Positions 35,740-44,699 of a stretch of 64,000 bases of DNA are shown here, in pieces (the first letter of the stretch is position 1; each line of letters opens with the position of its first letter). The stretch spans positions 1-64,000 of the forward strand of contig CAMYMU010000032.1 in assembly GCA_947259575.1 (NCBI GenBank), in the 5' to 3' direction. The notes beneath the pieces are model-generated. The model ran no database searches. It worked only from the letters and a program-made list of their open reading frames with translations, and had not been told where the DNA came from. The stretch comes from an uncultured Ectothiorhodospiraceae bacterium. GTDB taxonomy: Bacteria; Pseudomonadota; Gammaproteobacteria; UBA6429; Thiohalophilaceae. The translations under genes were made by a program, and so were the position numbers.

Positions 35740-36318
35740 ATGAAAAATCAGAAAGAGTCAGTTATCGATAGAATCAGGAGACTTTATACTGAGCTGTTTC
35801 TTGTTGCTTTACATAAGCGAATTCATAGTTACCGAGCCTTACCGCCAGCTGATAATCACCAAGAAATCGGTGGCACATTACATAAGCTAATTGATGAAAT
35901 AATCAAAGAAGTCAGTCGCAATTATTCAACCGACGATTATAAGAAAATGAAATTCGACGGAATTATAAGTTCTTCTCCTTCAGACAATACAGACAAAGTA
36001 CAGTACCATTCAAGCAATATTAGCTCAATGACGCTGAATGGCTTATCGTTATATTTGCAAGATCACCATGCGCAGGAAAGTCATAGCAATCTTTCAGAAA
36101 AACTTCAACGCTGCGTATGGGATCATGTTCATTCAGCACATCGATTTGCATTACTCGGCGATAGCAATACTGCCAAATTGCATGCAGATATCGCCTGTAA
36201 CGCAATCAAGACTTTATCATCTTATATGCCTGCAAAAAAATATAGTGAATTTTATGACGAGATTAATAGCCAGATTACAATTGATAAAAGTCAAAAAAGC
36301 AGAAAACTGGCTCAATAA
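35740..36318 (+). CDS. Hypothetical soluble protein
   Basis: A 192-residue polar, helix-rich protein, starting three bases after the cytochrome stop and so probably co-transcribed. No signal, membrane segment or known motif. His and Asp/Glu residues cluster in YLQDHHAQESH and CVWDHVHSAHRF, which could bind metal. The tail is Lys-rich. No family is recognised. Confidence 0.6.
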   Translation: MKNQKESVIDRIRRLYTELFLVALHKRIHSYRALPPADNHQEIGGTLHKLIDEIIKEVSRNYSTDDYKKMKFDGIISSSPSDNTDKVQYHSSNISSMTLNGLSLYLQDHHAQESHSNLSEKLQRCVWDHVHSAHRFALLGDSNTAKLHADIACNAIKTLSSYMPAKKYSEFYDEINSQITIDKSQKSRKLAQ

Positions 36319-36359
36319 AGTAATATTAATAAGAGTGGCCACATAAAAAGGAGATCGTG

Positions 36360-36569
36360 ATGGGGAGTCCAGCGGATCAATTCAAAATAAACCTAAATCA
36401 AAACCTCTGGGGATTATTAGTCAGTTTTGGTTTCCTGGGTGGTTCGGAATACTTTAACCTGCCGGTGCTATTTTGGTTTGCGTTGGTCACTGCCTGTGTA
36501 ATGACAATCTCGGTGAGTGTGACCACCATTTATTACACAATGAACTACATGAAAAATAAGAATAAATAA
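36360..36569 (+). CDS. Small two-helix membrane protein
   Basis: 69 residues from ATG 36360, after AAAAGGAGATC. Two hydrophobic segments (about 17-30 and 36-58: LFWFALVTACVMTISVSVTT) and a Lys/Asn tail. No family is recognised. Confidence 0.6.
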   Translation: MGSPADQFKINLNQNLWGLLVSFGFLGGSEYFNLPVLFWFALVTACVMTISVSVTTIYYTMNYMKNKNK

Positions 36570-36629
36570 TAGAGGCAGCTGGGATAGATTAAAATACTCA
36601 TCAGTATATAAACAGTAAAAGGATTTTTT

Positions 36630-37036
36630 GTGAATAAAACGATTTCAAATTACTATCGTAAAAAATGCGTACTGCTAAGTACGCTGCTCGTACTAATATT
36701 ACCGGTGAATAATGCTAACTCGGCTCAATATGTACCACCCGGTTTTGATGCCATGGCCCTGGCCTCTGATATTGGTATTCTATTGGGTCATGCAGAGCTA
36801 TGTAATTTTCCAAATAACAGTAAATTTAAGCAGATGGCAAAAGCGGTGATCACACGACGCCAATGGACAGGGGGGATGCCCAGAAGGTCTGGCTGCAATT
36901 AGACAAAAGTCGTCTTCATGCCAAACAAAATCCCGACATGCAACAACCCGCATTACGAAAGTATGTATGCAGCAAAGAGCTATCACTTTACAATGAATCC
37001 TATGTCTGGAAGCCCGGCTGGGTTTTTGGTCAGTAG
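36630..37036 (+). pseudogene. Secreted hypothetical protein, frameshifted at a G6 run
   Basis: GTG 36630 (after AAAAGGA) encodes a Sec signal ending near NANSA, then PGFDAMALASDIGILLGHAE to a premature stop at 36902. One base inserted at the GGGGGG run (36870-36875) restores a frame that continues DAQKVWLQLDKSRLHAKQNP, then YVCSKELSLYNES and GWVFGQ, to TAG 37034-37036. The restored protein would be about 135 residues with two Cys. The shift may be a true mutation, a phase-variable switch or a sequencing error. Confidence 0.65.
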
Positions 37037-37106
37037 CAGCGAGCTTGGTAAGCAATACTAACTTATATAAGTACAAGATGAACATTTTGAATGGAGAGGT
37101 GTAACC

Positions 37107-37388
37107 ATGAAGCGTTTATTGATTGTGTGTGTAATTTATCCATTGCTTATTAATACAGCAGAAGCGGCAAACGAAAGTATCTGGGAATTCCGGCAAGGTG
37201 TCACACCGGTTACACTGTGGCGCGGTAATAGTAACAATCTTCTCTCAACAGATGCGTTGAATATAGAAAATGGCGGCAAAGTGAATATTTTGTTCTTTAG
37301 TGTTGATGGTCGTTTATGGCGCTGTTTTGATTACTTTGATATTGCGATGCGCCATCTAAATTCTGTTTGTTATAGACTTAAAGAATAA
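37107..37388 (+). CDS. Small secreted hypothetical protein
   Basis: 93 residues with a clear Sec signal (MKRLLIVCVIYPLLINTAEA, cleavage about AEA-AN), then a compact, probably beta-rich domain with two Cys. GGAGAGG precedes the ATG. It lies between other small envelope proteins, but no family is recognised. Confidence 0.65.
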   Translation: MKRLLIVCVIYPLLINTAEAANESIWEFRQGVTPVTLWRGNSNNLLSTDALNIENGGKVNILFFSVDGRLWRCFDYFDIAMRHLNSVCYRLKE

Positions 37389-37415
37389 TAATTAACTCTA
37401 ATAAGGAGTAATCCG

Positions 37416-38108
37416 ATGACTACGACTACAGCAGATAAGGTTTTTGACTATCGTACGCTTCGTTTATTAATTGGCTTGATTGCGTTCGCGCTCCCGTTTG
37501 TGGCCGACATGCTTGCAACCATCCCAATTGCATCGATAAGTGGTTCTTATTATACAGATGCACGTGATGCATTCGTCGGTATGCTGTTTGTAGTAGGTGC
37601 CTTTTTGTGGGCCTATAATGGTCATACTCCCAAGCAGCGGCGGGCAAGTAAAATCGCATCCATAGCCGCGATCTGTATTGCGCTATTCCCAACCGCGTGT
37701 GAACTGTGTGATGCGAATATCATCCCTGATAGTTGCGTTAGTTGTGAGACATCGTACATCTCTGTTATTCATTACATTTCGGCAGGCCTACTGTTCTCGA
37801 TCCTGGCGTATTTTTGCCTGGGACCTTTTCGCGAGAAAACAAAGGGACAACCTGGACAAAAAGGGCGTCGTGGTCATGTTTATTTTGTCTGTGGTTGGGT
37901 CATGGTGATCTGTATTCTGACGGCGCTGGCCGCGAATTTTATCTTGTCCGAAGAAGCAGCCAAGGCCTGGAAAGTAACCTACTGGGCTGAGGCCGTCGCT
38001 ATGTGCGCATTTGGCATTGCCTGGTTTGTTGCGGGTAAATGGTTAATTTTCGTTGATAAAGAAGACGCAATTAAATTGTTTGCGAAAGCAGAGTCAAAAA
38101 GTAATTAA
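37416..38108 (+). CDS. Six-helix hypothetical membrane protein
   Basis: This 230-residue protein has about six membrane segments. SISGSYYTDARDAFVGMLF near residue 40 and a cysteine-rich loop CELCDANIIPDSCVSCETS (about 95-113) stand out. The five loop cysteines could form disulfides or bind metal. AAGGAG precedes the ATG. The overall layout resembles DUF998/Frag1-like proteins, but the match is loose. Confidence 0.6.
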   Translation: MTTTTADKVFDYRTLRLLIGLIAFALPFVADMLATIPIASISGSYYTDARDAFVGMLFVVGAFLWAYNGHTPKQRRASKIASIAAICIALFPTACELCDANIIPDSCVSCETSYISVIHYISAGLLFSILAYFCLGPFREKTKGQPGQKGRRGHVYFVCGWVMVICILTALAANFILSEEAAKAWKVTYWAEAVAMCAFGIAWFVAGKWLIFVDKEDAIKLFAKAESKSN

Positions 38109-38325
38109 TTATAATAACTAATACAATAGTATGGATCGGTCTTAATTATTAAATCGTTATACGATTGTAAGAGCGAAAGAAGAAGGTCGTCTTTCAGGAC
38201 TTAGCCTGGACAAAGTGATCAGTTCAAAATGTTCCATGCTGCTAACTTTTTAGGTAGTGATAATTATCAGATGAATCAAACGGTACATCTAGTTTGAGAA
38301 ACTAGGGGGAAGAAAGGGGAAACGC

Positions 38326-38526
38326 ATGCCGAGTAGTAAATCAAATTCAAAATATGTGACGATTGGTGCGGCTCAGGGGGCGTTGTTTATTATTCTGTGG
38401 TCGTTTAACTCTACTGAGCCGTGGTTGAAAGCACTCGATTTTTCCATGTACTTCACGTCATTATTTATTTCACTTTCCTTGCTTCTCATTTTCCCGATAA
38501 AGCCATCTGCGTTACAGGTAAAGTAA
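38326..38526 (+). CDS. Small two-helix membrane protein
   Basis: 66 residues, start ATG 38326 after GGGGAA. Two hydrophobic stretches (about 10-25 and 38-57). It is convergent with the next gene. No family is recognised. Confidence 0.5.
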   Translation: MPSSKSNSKYVTIGAAQGALFIILWSFNSTEPWLKALDFSMYFTSLFISLSLLLIFPIKPSALQVK

Positions 38527-38538
38527 GTTAGAGTGTGG

Positions 38539-38955
38539 TCAGGCATCGTCACAAGCAGCTTCGAGCATAACTAATTTAAATGGATCGGTGGTATCTGGTA
38601 CACCATGCATATCACGCCATTCGGCCTGTAGGTTGTAGGCTTCGACCTCTAGATTACCCCAACACTCACTTTGATCGAGTCCGTTATGCCATTGAACATA
38701 ATGGACAAGTTCATGTAAGAGCCTCGATTGGTCATCGCGATCATTGGGATCAAAACCTGAATGTAGATAGATGGTGAGGCGCTCATTGTAAAAGCCTTTT
38801 AACTGTGTTGCTTCGCATGTACCGGCATCCATGATGCCGTAGGTCTGGCACATGTTTGCCTTTTCCGTGATGACTATATTCGGTAAATCAACGTTGGTGT
38901 CATACTCGGTATACAGGTTTAACCATGCAATGAGCGACAATATTACAGCATCCAT
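38539..38955 (-). CDS. Putative zinc-metalloprotease-like protein (HExxH)
   Basis: A 138-residue protein with LLHELVHYVQWHNGL, a HELVH zinc-binding motif, and a downstream EVEAYNLQAEW that could give the third ligand (Glu). The N-terminus is a weak signal (MDAVILSLIAWLNLYTE). TIYLHSGFDPND stands before the zinc helix. It resembles small DUF6647-type minimal metallopeptidases. The four Cys suggest a secreted fold. Confidence 0.7.
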   Translation of the reverse strand: MDAVILSLIAWLNLYTEYDTNVDLPNIVITEKANMCQTYGIMDAGTCEATQLKGFYNERLTIYLHSGFDPNDRDDQSRLLHELVHYVQWHNGLDQSECWGNLEVEAYNLQAEWRDMHGVPDTTDPFKLVMLEAACDDA

Positions 38956-39086
38956 AAAGACTCCAAATCAAATGGAACTCAATTAATTATAGACGCTATA
39001 TTTAATTTTTCTGTAACGAAAAGAGTGTATTCTGACTGGTTTTTGCCAAATCCTGGGGGTTGATCACTAAAAACTATCCATTTTTA

Positions 39087-39752
39087 TTATGCTTGAAGCT
39101 CAAGCAGCCCCTTGATTTGTTTTCGTAAAAATTGATTTTCATCTTCCAGAATTGCAATACAATGTGATAGTTCTTTATGACTGTTACTAAGGGTAGTGAT
39201 TTTTTCTTTTAGCACATCTTGCTCTAGCTCAGTATCATCACTCTCAAAACCAGACAACAAATGATCCAGTTCACCTTGCTGAGCTTCCATGACCGCCCGT
39301 AACTCCTTTATCTCCTCTTCGGCATCTTCATTAGCTGCTTTAAGTTTAAGCCGTTTAACAAGATGACAGTCTTGTAGTATGCGTCTAAGTTTTTTACCCA
39401 GGTTTGCCCAGAACGCATCTTCTCGTTCTGCGCTATCTAAAAACTCTTTTTCGAGTTCAAGATAACGTGATCTTAAGGATAGCCAGTCAGGTTCAACTAT
39501 TTCGAGGTCTTCGTGATCTTTGTCTTGATAAAGTAAATCAAAACGACCATCGGTCAATTTAATTTCTGTAGCAAGATAATGTTCGACTGAAGCTGAAGCA
39601 GACTGTTCGTTATTATTGTCAGTCGTAGCAAGACAGGTTTTGAGTTTATTCTGACTGTTTCGCCATAAAAAATACAAAATAAGTGAGGAAAATATCAGCA
39701 GTATGATTACTTGTATGATAATCGAAAGTGAGATTTCATTAATAGTAATCAT
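39087..39752 (-). CDS. Membrane-anchored coiled-coil protein
   Basis: 221 residues with one N-terminal membrane segment (about 8-28: SIIIQVIILLIFSSLILYFL). Then come an acidic linker and long heptad-rich stretches (about 85-215) with many Glu, Lys and Leu. The topology is single-pass with a cytoplasmic coil. It may be a structural or scaffolding protein. No family is recognised. Confidence 0.65.
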   Translation of the reverse strand: MITINEISLSIIIQVIILLIFSSLILYFLWRNSQNKLKTCLATTDNNNEQSASASVEHYLATEIKLTDGRFDLLYQDKDHEDLEIVEPDWLSLRSRYLELEKEFLDSAEREDAFWANLGKKLRRILQDCHLVKRLKLKAANEDAEEEIKELRAVMEAQQGELDHLLSGFESDDTELEQDVLKEKITTLSNSHKELSHCIAILEDENQFLRKQIKGLLELQA

Positions 39753-39932
39753 GGATACGCTCCAGCGCCTGTTAAAGCCGTTAATATTATTAATATTAGT
39801 CGAAAAAACAGGAAATAATGGTATTTCGTGGGTTATTCTGATATTGCTATAGCCCTTGAGTAGCAGATGGATTGCTAGCAGAAAGATTAGTGTTCTCTTA
39901 AATAAATGGCACGTAATTGTGTAATAGGAAAT

Positions 39933-40649
39933 ATGTCACATCAACGTTACTTTTTAATCTTGTCACTGATGTTTTTTATCGTCTTCTTAGTGTTGGCGAT
40001 AGCACCTTATGATCGTGCTGACTGGGCACTCGAACATGCACTAGTGCTGGTTTTTGTGATCGTTATGGGATTCTCATATAAACGGTTTCCTCTCTCCAGA
40101 ATTTCTTACACGCTGATATTTATTTTCATGGTGCTTCATGAGGTTGGTGCTCACTATACCTATTCAAAAGTGCCTTATGATCAATTTCTAGTGAGCTATT
40201 TTGGTTTTAGTCTCAATGAGCTGATGGGTTGGGAACGTAATCATTTTGATCGGCTGGTTCATTTTTGCTATGGATTACTACTAGCCTATCCAATACGAGA
40301 GTTCTACTTGCGGATTGCTAATGCAAAGGGTTTTTGGGGTTACTTTTTTCCACTTGAGTTGACGATGGCATCTTCGATGATGTTCGAACTGTTTGAATGG
40401 GGCACGGCAGAATATTTTGGTGGTGATCTAGGGGTTGCTTACTTAGGCACCCAGGGCGACATATGGGATGCGCATAAAGACATGGGGCTTGCCAGCCTTG
40501 GGGCACTGATTGCAATGCTGATTACCTTAGCAATCAATGTGCGTATCCAACGGGGATTCTCTAGTGAATGGGATAAAAGCTTAAGTATCAAAGACAATCG
40601 ACCTTTAGGCGAAGATGAAATCGAGCGCCAGATCAATTCACCAGACTAA
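39933..40649 (+). CDS. DUF2238/YjdF-like membrane protein
   Basis: The start at ATG 39933 (MSHQRYFLILSL, AGGA just upstream) is preferred over 39906. It encodes 238 residues with about six to seven membrane segments. VLHEVGAHYTYSKVPYD, WERNHFDRLVHFCYGLLLAY and MFELFEWGTAEYFGG with GTQGDIWDAHKDMGLASLGA match the DUF2238 family. The conserved His, Asp and Glu residues in these blocks suggest an active site in the membrane. Function is unknown. Confidence 0.85.
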   Translation: MSHQRYFLILSLMFFIVFLVLAIAPYDRADWALEHALVLVFVIVMGFSYKRFPLSRISYTLIFIFMVLHEVGAHYTYSKVPYDQFLVSYFGFSLNELMGWERNHFDRLVHFCYGLLLAYPIREFYLRIANAKGFWGYFFPLELTMASSMMFELFEWGTAEYFGGDLGVAYLGTQGDIWDAHKDMGLASLGALIAMLITLAINVRIQRGFSSEWDKSLSIKDNRPLGEDEIERQINSPD

Positions 40650-40688
40650 ATAACATGTGGCGTAATATAAAAATAATGAGGCAACCAG

Positions 40689-41387
40689 ATGTATCGTAAT
40701 CTTAGTCCACAAAAAACAGTTGAAACGATTGAGACTCTCCATAGGCGGATTGAGGAACGTTTTCCAACCTCAGATTTGGCCAAGGTCTGTGCAGAATTGT
40801 GCGCAGTCGCGAATGCCACCAAGGCAAAGGCCGAATGGATTGCTAAGCCCAATATTTTTCTACGTGCGAGCGTAGGTTTTGTTATTGTGGTTGTACTGCT
40901 TGTAGCTATATACAGTATTTCTCTCACCGACATCACGATCAAACAAATGACAGCAGGTGAACTAGTACAGATCACGGAGGCTGCGATCAATGATCTGGTT
41001 TTGATCGGTGCCGCTATCTTTTTTCTAGTCACGGTTGAGATACGGATTAAACGTTCGCGAGCACTGGATGCCTTGCATGAGTTGCGTACCCTGGCACACG
41101 TAATTGATATGCATCAACTCACTAAAGATCCGAGCCGTATACAAAAAAATGTCATCCTAACGCTTTCCTCACCTAAAGAGGAGATGTCCGCCTATGAATT
41201 AACGCGTTACCTGGACTATTGTAGTGAAATGCTTTCACTAACGGGTAAGGTCGCGGCCTTGTATGCACAGAATTTCGCTGATGCCGTGGTGCTGTCTGCG
41301 GTTAATGAAATAGAAAGTTTAACCACTGGACTTAGCCGTAAGATCTGGCAAAAGATCATGATCCTGGGTAAGCGCGGTGAAATTTAA
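40689..41387 (+). CDS. Hypothetical membrane protein with two central helices
   Basis: 232 residues. A helical cytosolic N-terminus (about 1-55) is followed by two membrane segments (about 60-80 and 98-118), then a helix-rich C-terminus. GVGAAI-type metal or catalytic motifs are absent. It starts 39 bases after the DUF2238 gene and may share its transcript. No family is recognised. Confidence 0.6.
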   Translation: MYRNLSPQKTVETIETLHRRIEERFPTSDLAKVCAELCAVANATKAKAEWIAKPNIFLRASVGFVIVVVLLVAIYSISLTDITIKQMTAGELVQITEAAINDLVLIGAAIFFLVTVEIRIKRSRALDALHELRTLAHVIDMHQLTKDPSRIQKNVILTLSSPKEEMSAYELTRYLDYCSEMLSLTGKVAALYAQNFADAVVLSAVNEIESLTTGLSRKIWQKIMILGKRGEI

Positions 41388-41425
41388 AAACAGGTATGAC
41401 ATAGATTTCGCAAAGGAGTTGTCTG

Positions 41426-42550
41426 ATGAAAAATATACTTAAAAGTCTTGTTGTATTTTTAATCATAACTATTTTACCAGCCTGTGAGCAAACATCTGAG
41501 CCAGATAAAGTCTCCTCGCAAAATGTGGCTGCGTCTAATACGACAGGGGCTAAGACAACTGCACCTGCAATTGGGGAAGTGACTAAACCGGTCGCAACCG
41601 AGTCGCGACGAGAAAATTCTAAAGTTTCTCAATTTGGGCCAAGTAACCTGAGTGGAGATGCACTATATAATAGTGACGAGGCACCAGAATCGATGCTCTA
41701 TGATTTACCGCAACCGGTTATCGAAGGGGTCTGGTCGGCAATTGGTGCGTTGGCACCGATCACCTATGCCAACTCAGGACACAACAATAATTTATCATTT
41801 GTTATCACCAACGAGGGTGTACTGGTAGTCAATGCGGGGGCCAATTATTTGTTGGCTAAGGCCCTACATGACGAGATTAAAAAACACACCAAGCAACCCG
41901 TGAAGTATGTGGTGCTTGAGAATGGCCAGATTCATGCGTCTTTGGGAACTAACTATTGGCAGCAGCACGGTGCAACTGTGATTGCGCATGAAGATGCGGC
42001 TCATGAAATGGCAGGAAATGCCTATGCGAATATGCAACAACTGAAACGTCGTCTCAAAGAAAAGGCAGACGGTACGGTGGTAAGCAAACCGGATGAGGTC
42101 TTTAAGGATGAAAAGGTCATTGAGATGGGTGGTGTGCGTTTTGAAATACGACATATTGGTCCTACCCATAGCCCCGGCGATATCATCGTCTGGTTACCGC
42201 AAAAAAGCCTGGTTATCTCCGGTGACATGGCCTTTCATCAACGCATGTTACCGTTATTTGACCACACCGATTCCGCGGGTTGGCTAAAGACCTGGGAAAA
42301 GTTTTCAGCATTGAATGCTAAATATGTTATTCCCGGTCACGGTGACCCGACCGATATGAAAGAAGTTACCCTCTACACAAGAGACTATCTTGCCTATCTG
42401 CGTGGAAAAGTAGGCGAGCTGATCGAAAATGGCGGTAGCTTGCAGGATGCCTACAATATCGATCAATCTGCATTTACACATTTACCAACTTCAGAATTTT
42501 TAGCGAAGCGGAATGCAGGACAGGTTTTCCAGATGATGGAGTTTGAATAA
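41426..42550 (+). CDS. MBL-fold lipoprotein with a degenerate HxHxDH motif
   Basis: A 374-residue protein with lipobox LPAC (Cys20) and a Ser/Thr-rich linker to about 65, then a metallo-beta-lactamase fold. The first ligand motif is replaced by LENGQIHASLG (about 164-174), leaving one His. The later ligands are intact: His247 (GPTHSPGDI), Asp267 (SGDMAFHQ) and His305 (IPGHGDP). It belongs with the SoxH/quinoprotein-relay-like MBL group by layout. It may bind one metal only or serve a non-hydrolytic role. AAGGAG precedes the ATG. Confidence 0.75.
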   Translation: MKNILKSLVVFLIITILPACEQTSEPDKVSSQNVAASNTTGAKTTAPAIGEVTKPVATESRRENSKVSQFGPSNLSGDALYNSDEAPESMLYDLPQPVIEGVWSAIGALAPITYANSGHNNNLSFVITNEGVLVVNAGANYLLAKALHDEIKKHTKQPVKYVVLENGQIHASLGTNYWQQHGATVIAHEDAAHEMAGNAYANMQQLKRRLKEKADGTVVSKPDEVFKDEKVIEMGGVRFEIRHIGPTHSPGDIIVWLPQKSLVISGDMAFHQRMLPLFDHTDSAGWLKTWEKFSALNAKYVIPGHGDPTDMKEVTLYTRDYLAYLRGKVGELIENGGSLQDAYNIDQSAFTHLPTSEFLAKRNAGQVFQMMEFE

Positions 42551-42717
42551 AGCGAAAATTTGGTTTAACCCCCATGCCATTTTTCATTTTTATTTCCGAC
42601 TATTTTTTCTAAATGGTGGCTAATTATTAATAAATTTTAGCAGCCACATTTGCTGGAATTCTTTTAGAATAAGCTAGAATTATATTAATTATAAGAAATT
42701 TTATTGGGGTTAAAATA

Positions 42718-44670
42718 ATGGCAACGAATAGTCTTCGCCAAATTCTTCGCTATAAGTTCGATAATTTTATCTCGAGTGGCTCAAGCTCAATATTTCTCAG
42801 CCTCCTGACCGTTTTCATTGCATTGCTGCTACTGGTCGGTGGATTGAGGCTGTTAGTTTATTTGGTCTACCCAGAAGGGGTGGCGCAGTTTGATGGCTGG
42901 TTTAAACAAATTTACATTACCTTCCTGCAACTCACTGATCCTGGCAACATGGCTCAGGACATACCTTCATCGACCGGCTATAAGATTACCGCGATTCTCG
43001 CCGGTATAACGGGTGTAATTTTACTTTCGATGTTGATTGCGGTAATAACCACTGCTTTGGATCAAAAACTAAATCAACTGAAAAAGGGGCTCTCGAAAGT
43101 CATTGAAGAAGATCACACCTTGATACTCGGTTGGAACGAGCGAGTAGTTGAAATACTTCGAGAACTCATTCTGGCAAATGAAAGTGAAGATGATCCATCG
43201 GTTGTAATTTTGTCGGAACTCGAAAAAGAGGAAATGGATGATTACTTGAACACAAATCTGCAGGACAGGCAAAATACCAGGGTAATTACTCGCTCTGGTG
43301 CCATCTCAGCACTACAGCAACTCGAAAGAGTAGCGATTAATGACTGTAAGTCAGTAATTGTCTTAGCTAGTTGCTCAGATACGGCTCCAATTAGTGCGCG
43401 CCGGGATAGTGATGCGAAGGCAGTCAAAACAGTCCTGGCTGTTACCACCGCTAAAAATAATGACACAGAGCTAAATATTGTTGCAGAAGTTTTTGATAAA
43501 AAGAAACGTGAGATCGTTGAACAGATCTCACCCGATGAAATCACTACCATTGATACAAATGATATTCTAGGAAAAATCCTGGTACAAACATCACGCGCGA
43601 GTGGCTTGGCAATTGTTTATAGCGAGTTACTATCCTTCGATGGCTGTGAAATCTATTTTTATAATACCGATTGGCGGAATGGACAGTTCTGGCAAATTCA
43701 ATACTTTTTCCCGGATGGTGTACCGATCGGTATTCGCAATAAAGATGGTAAGGTGACGATAAACCCACCTGGTAAAACTATTATGCGTCCCGATGACGAT
43801 ATTATTATCATTGCTGATGACGACTCGACAATAGAGTTTCAAAAAAAGGCAGTGACGCGACCGGTAAAATTTCCACTGAAAGAAGGGCGACTCTCACCGA
43901 AAAAAGAAAGAAACCTGATACTGGGCTGGAACTCCCGGGCAAATGTATTCATCCATGAATTGGCGGATTATGTAAAAGACGATTCAGTCGTTGATATTGT
44001 GTTTAATCATCCTGATGCCTTGCTTGTTGAAGAAGTAAAATGGCTGTCAGAATCGAATGACAAATTTATCATTAACTTGCACGACAGGAATCCACTCGAT
44101 CAGGCCGTTTTACTTGAGCTCGATACAGCCTCATATGACAATATTATTATCCTTAGCCAGGGTGGCGATGATAATGGGCCTGAAGAAACAGACTCTGAGA
44201 CCATCATTATTCTCTTGCTGTTGAGAAATATCTTCAAACAGCATCCTGATGAGGCGATCAATACCACGCTGATAACTGAAGTGATGGATTCCAGCAACCA
44301 GGAGCTTATCTCGAAGGCGGGTGTGAATGACTTTATTATCTCCAACCGTTTTGTGAGTAATATTCTTGCCCAGGTGAGTGAAGAGGCTGATATTAAGACG
44401 GTCTATGATGATTTATTTCAGGAAGATGGTTCAGAGATTTATCTGAAACCGGCATCACTTTATTTTGAAAAACTGCCGCTCGAGGTGAAGTTTTCAGACC
44501 TGATGGCAACCGCAAACCTGCGCAATGAAATTTGTATAGGGCTACGGCTTATCGATCAGGCGGCGGATAAAGATAAAAACTATGGTGTAAAACTGATACC
44601 AGATAAAAACAGCACTTACCTCGTTACCGAGGGTGATTCACTCGTAGTCGTCGCTGAAGACGAACTATAA
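42718..44670 (+). CDS. CASTOR/POLLUX-like ion channel with RCK-type domains
   Basis: A 650-residue protein with two membrane segments (about 24-48 and 90-112) around a short pore-like loop. A long cytosolic part follows, with two nucleotide-binding Rossmann units, each opening with a similar motif: TLILGWNERV (about 133) and NLILGWNSRA (about 400). The GWN motif is typical of the CASTOR/POLLUX/SYM8 family, related to RCK-gated potassium channels. It probably gates cation flow in response to a ligand. GGGGTT precedes the ATG. It is followed after 29 bases by the DUF3592-like gene. Confidence 0.82.
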   Translation: MATNSLRQILRYKFDNFISSGSSSIFLSLLTVFIALLLLVGGLRLLVYLVYPEGVAQFDGWFKQIYITFLQLTDPGNMAQDIPSSTGYKITAILAGITGVILLSMLIAVITTALDQKLNQLKKGLSKVIEEDHTLILGWNERVVEILRELILANESEDDPSVVILSELEKEEMDDYLNTNLQDRQNTRVITRSGAISALQQLERVAINDCKSVIVLASCSDTAPISARRDSDAKAVKTVLAVTTAKNNDTELNIVAEVFDKKKREIVEQISPDEITTIDTNDILGKILVQTSRASGLAIVYSELLSFDGCEIYFYNTDWRNGQFWQIQYFFPDGVPIGIRNKDGKVTINPPGKTIMRPDDDIIIIADDDSTIEFQKKAVTRPVKFPLKEGRLSPKKERNLILGWNSRANVFIHELADYVKDDSVVDIVFNHPDALLVEEVKWLSESNDKFIINLHDRNPLDQAVLLELDTASYDNIIILSQGGDDNGPEETDSETIIILLLLRNIFKQHPDEAINTTLITEVMDSSNQELISKAGVNDFIISNRFVSNILAQVSEEADIKTVYDDLFQEDGSEIYLKPASLYFEKLPLEVKFSDLMATANLRNEICIGLRLIDQAADKDKNYGVKLIPDKNSTYLVTEGDSLVVVAEDEL

Positions 44671-44699
44671 AGACTTAAACTATATATTAAGGTACAAAA

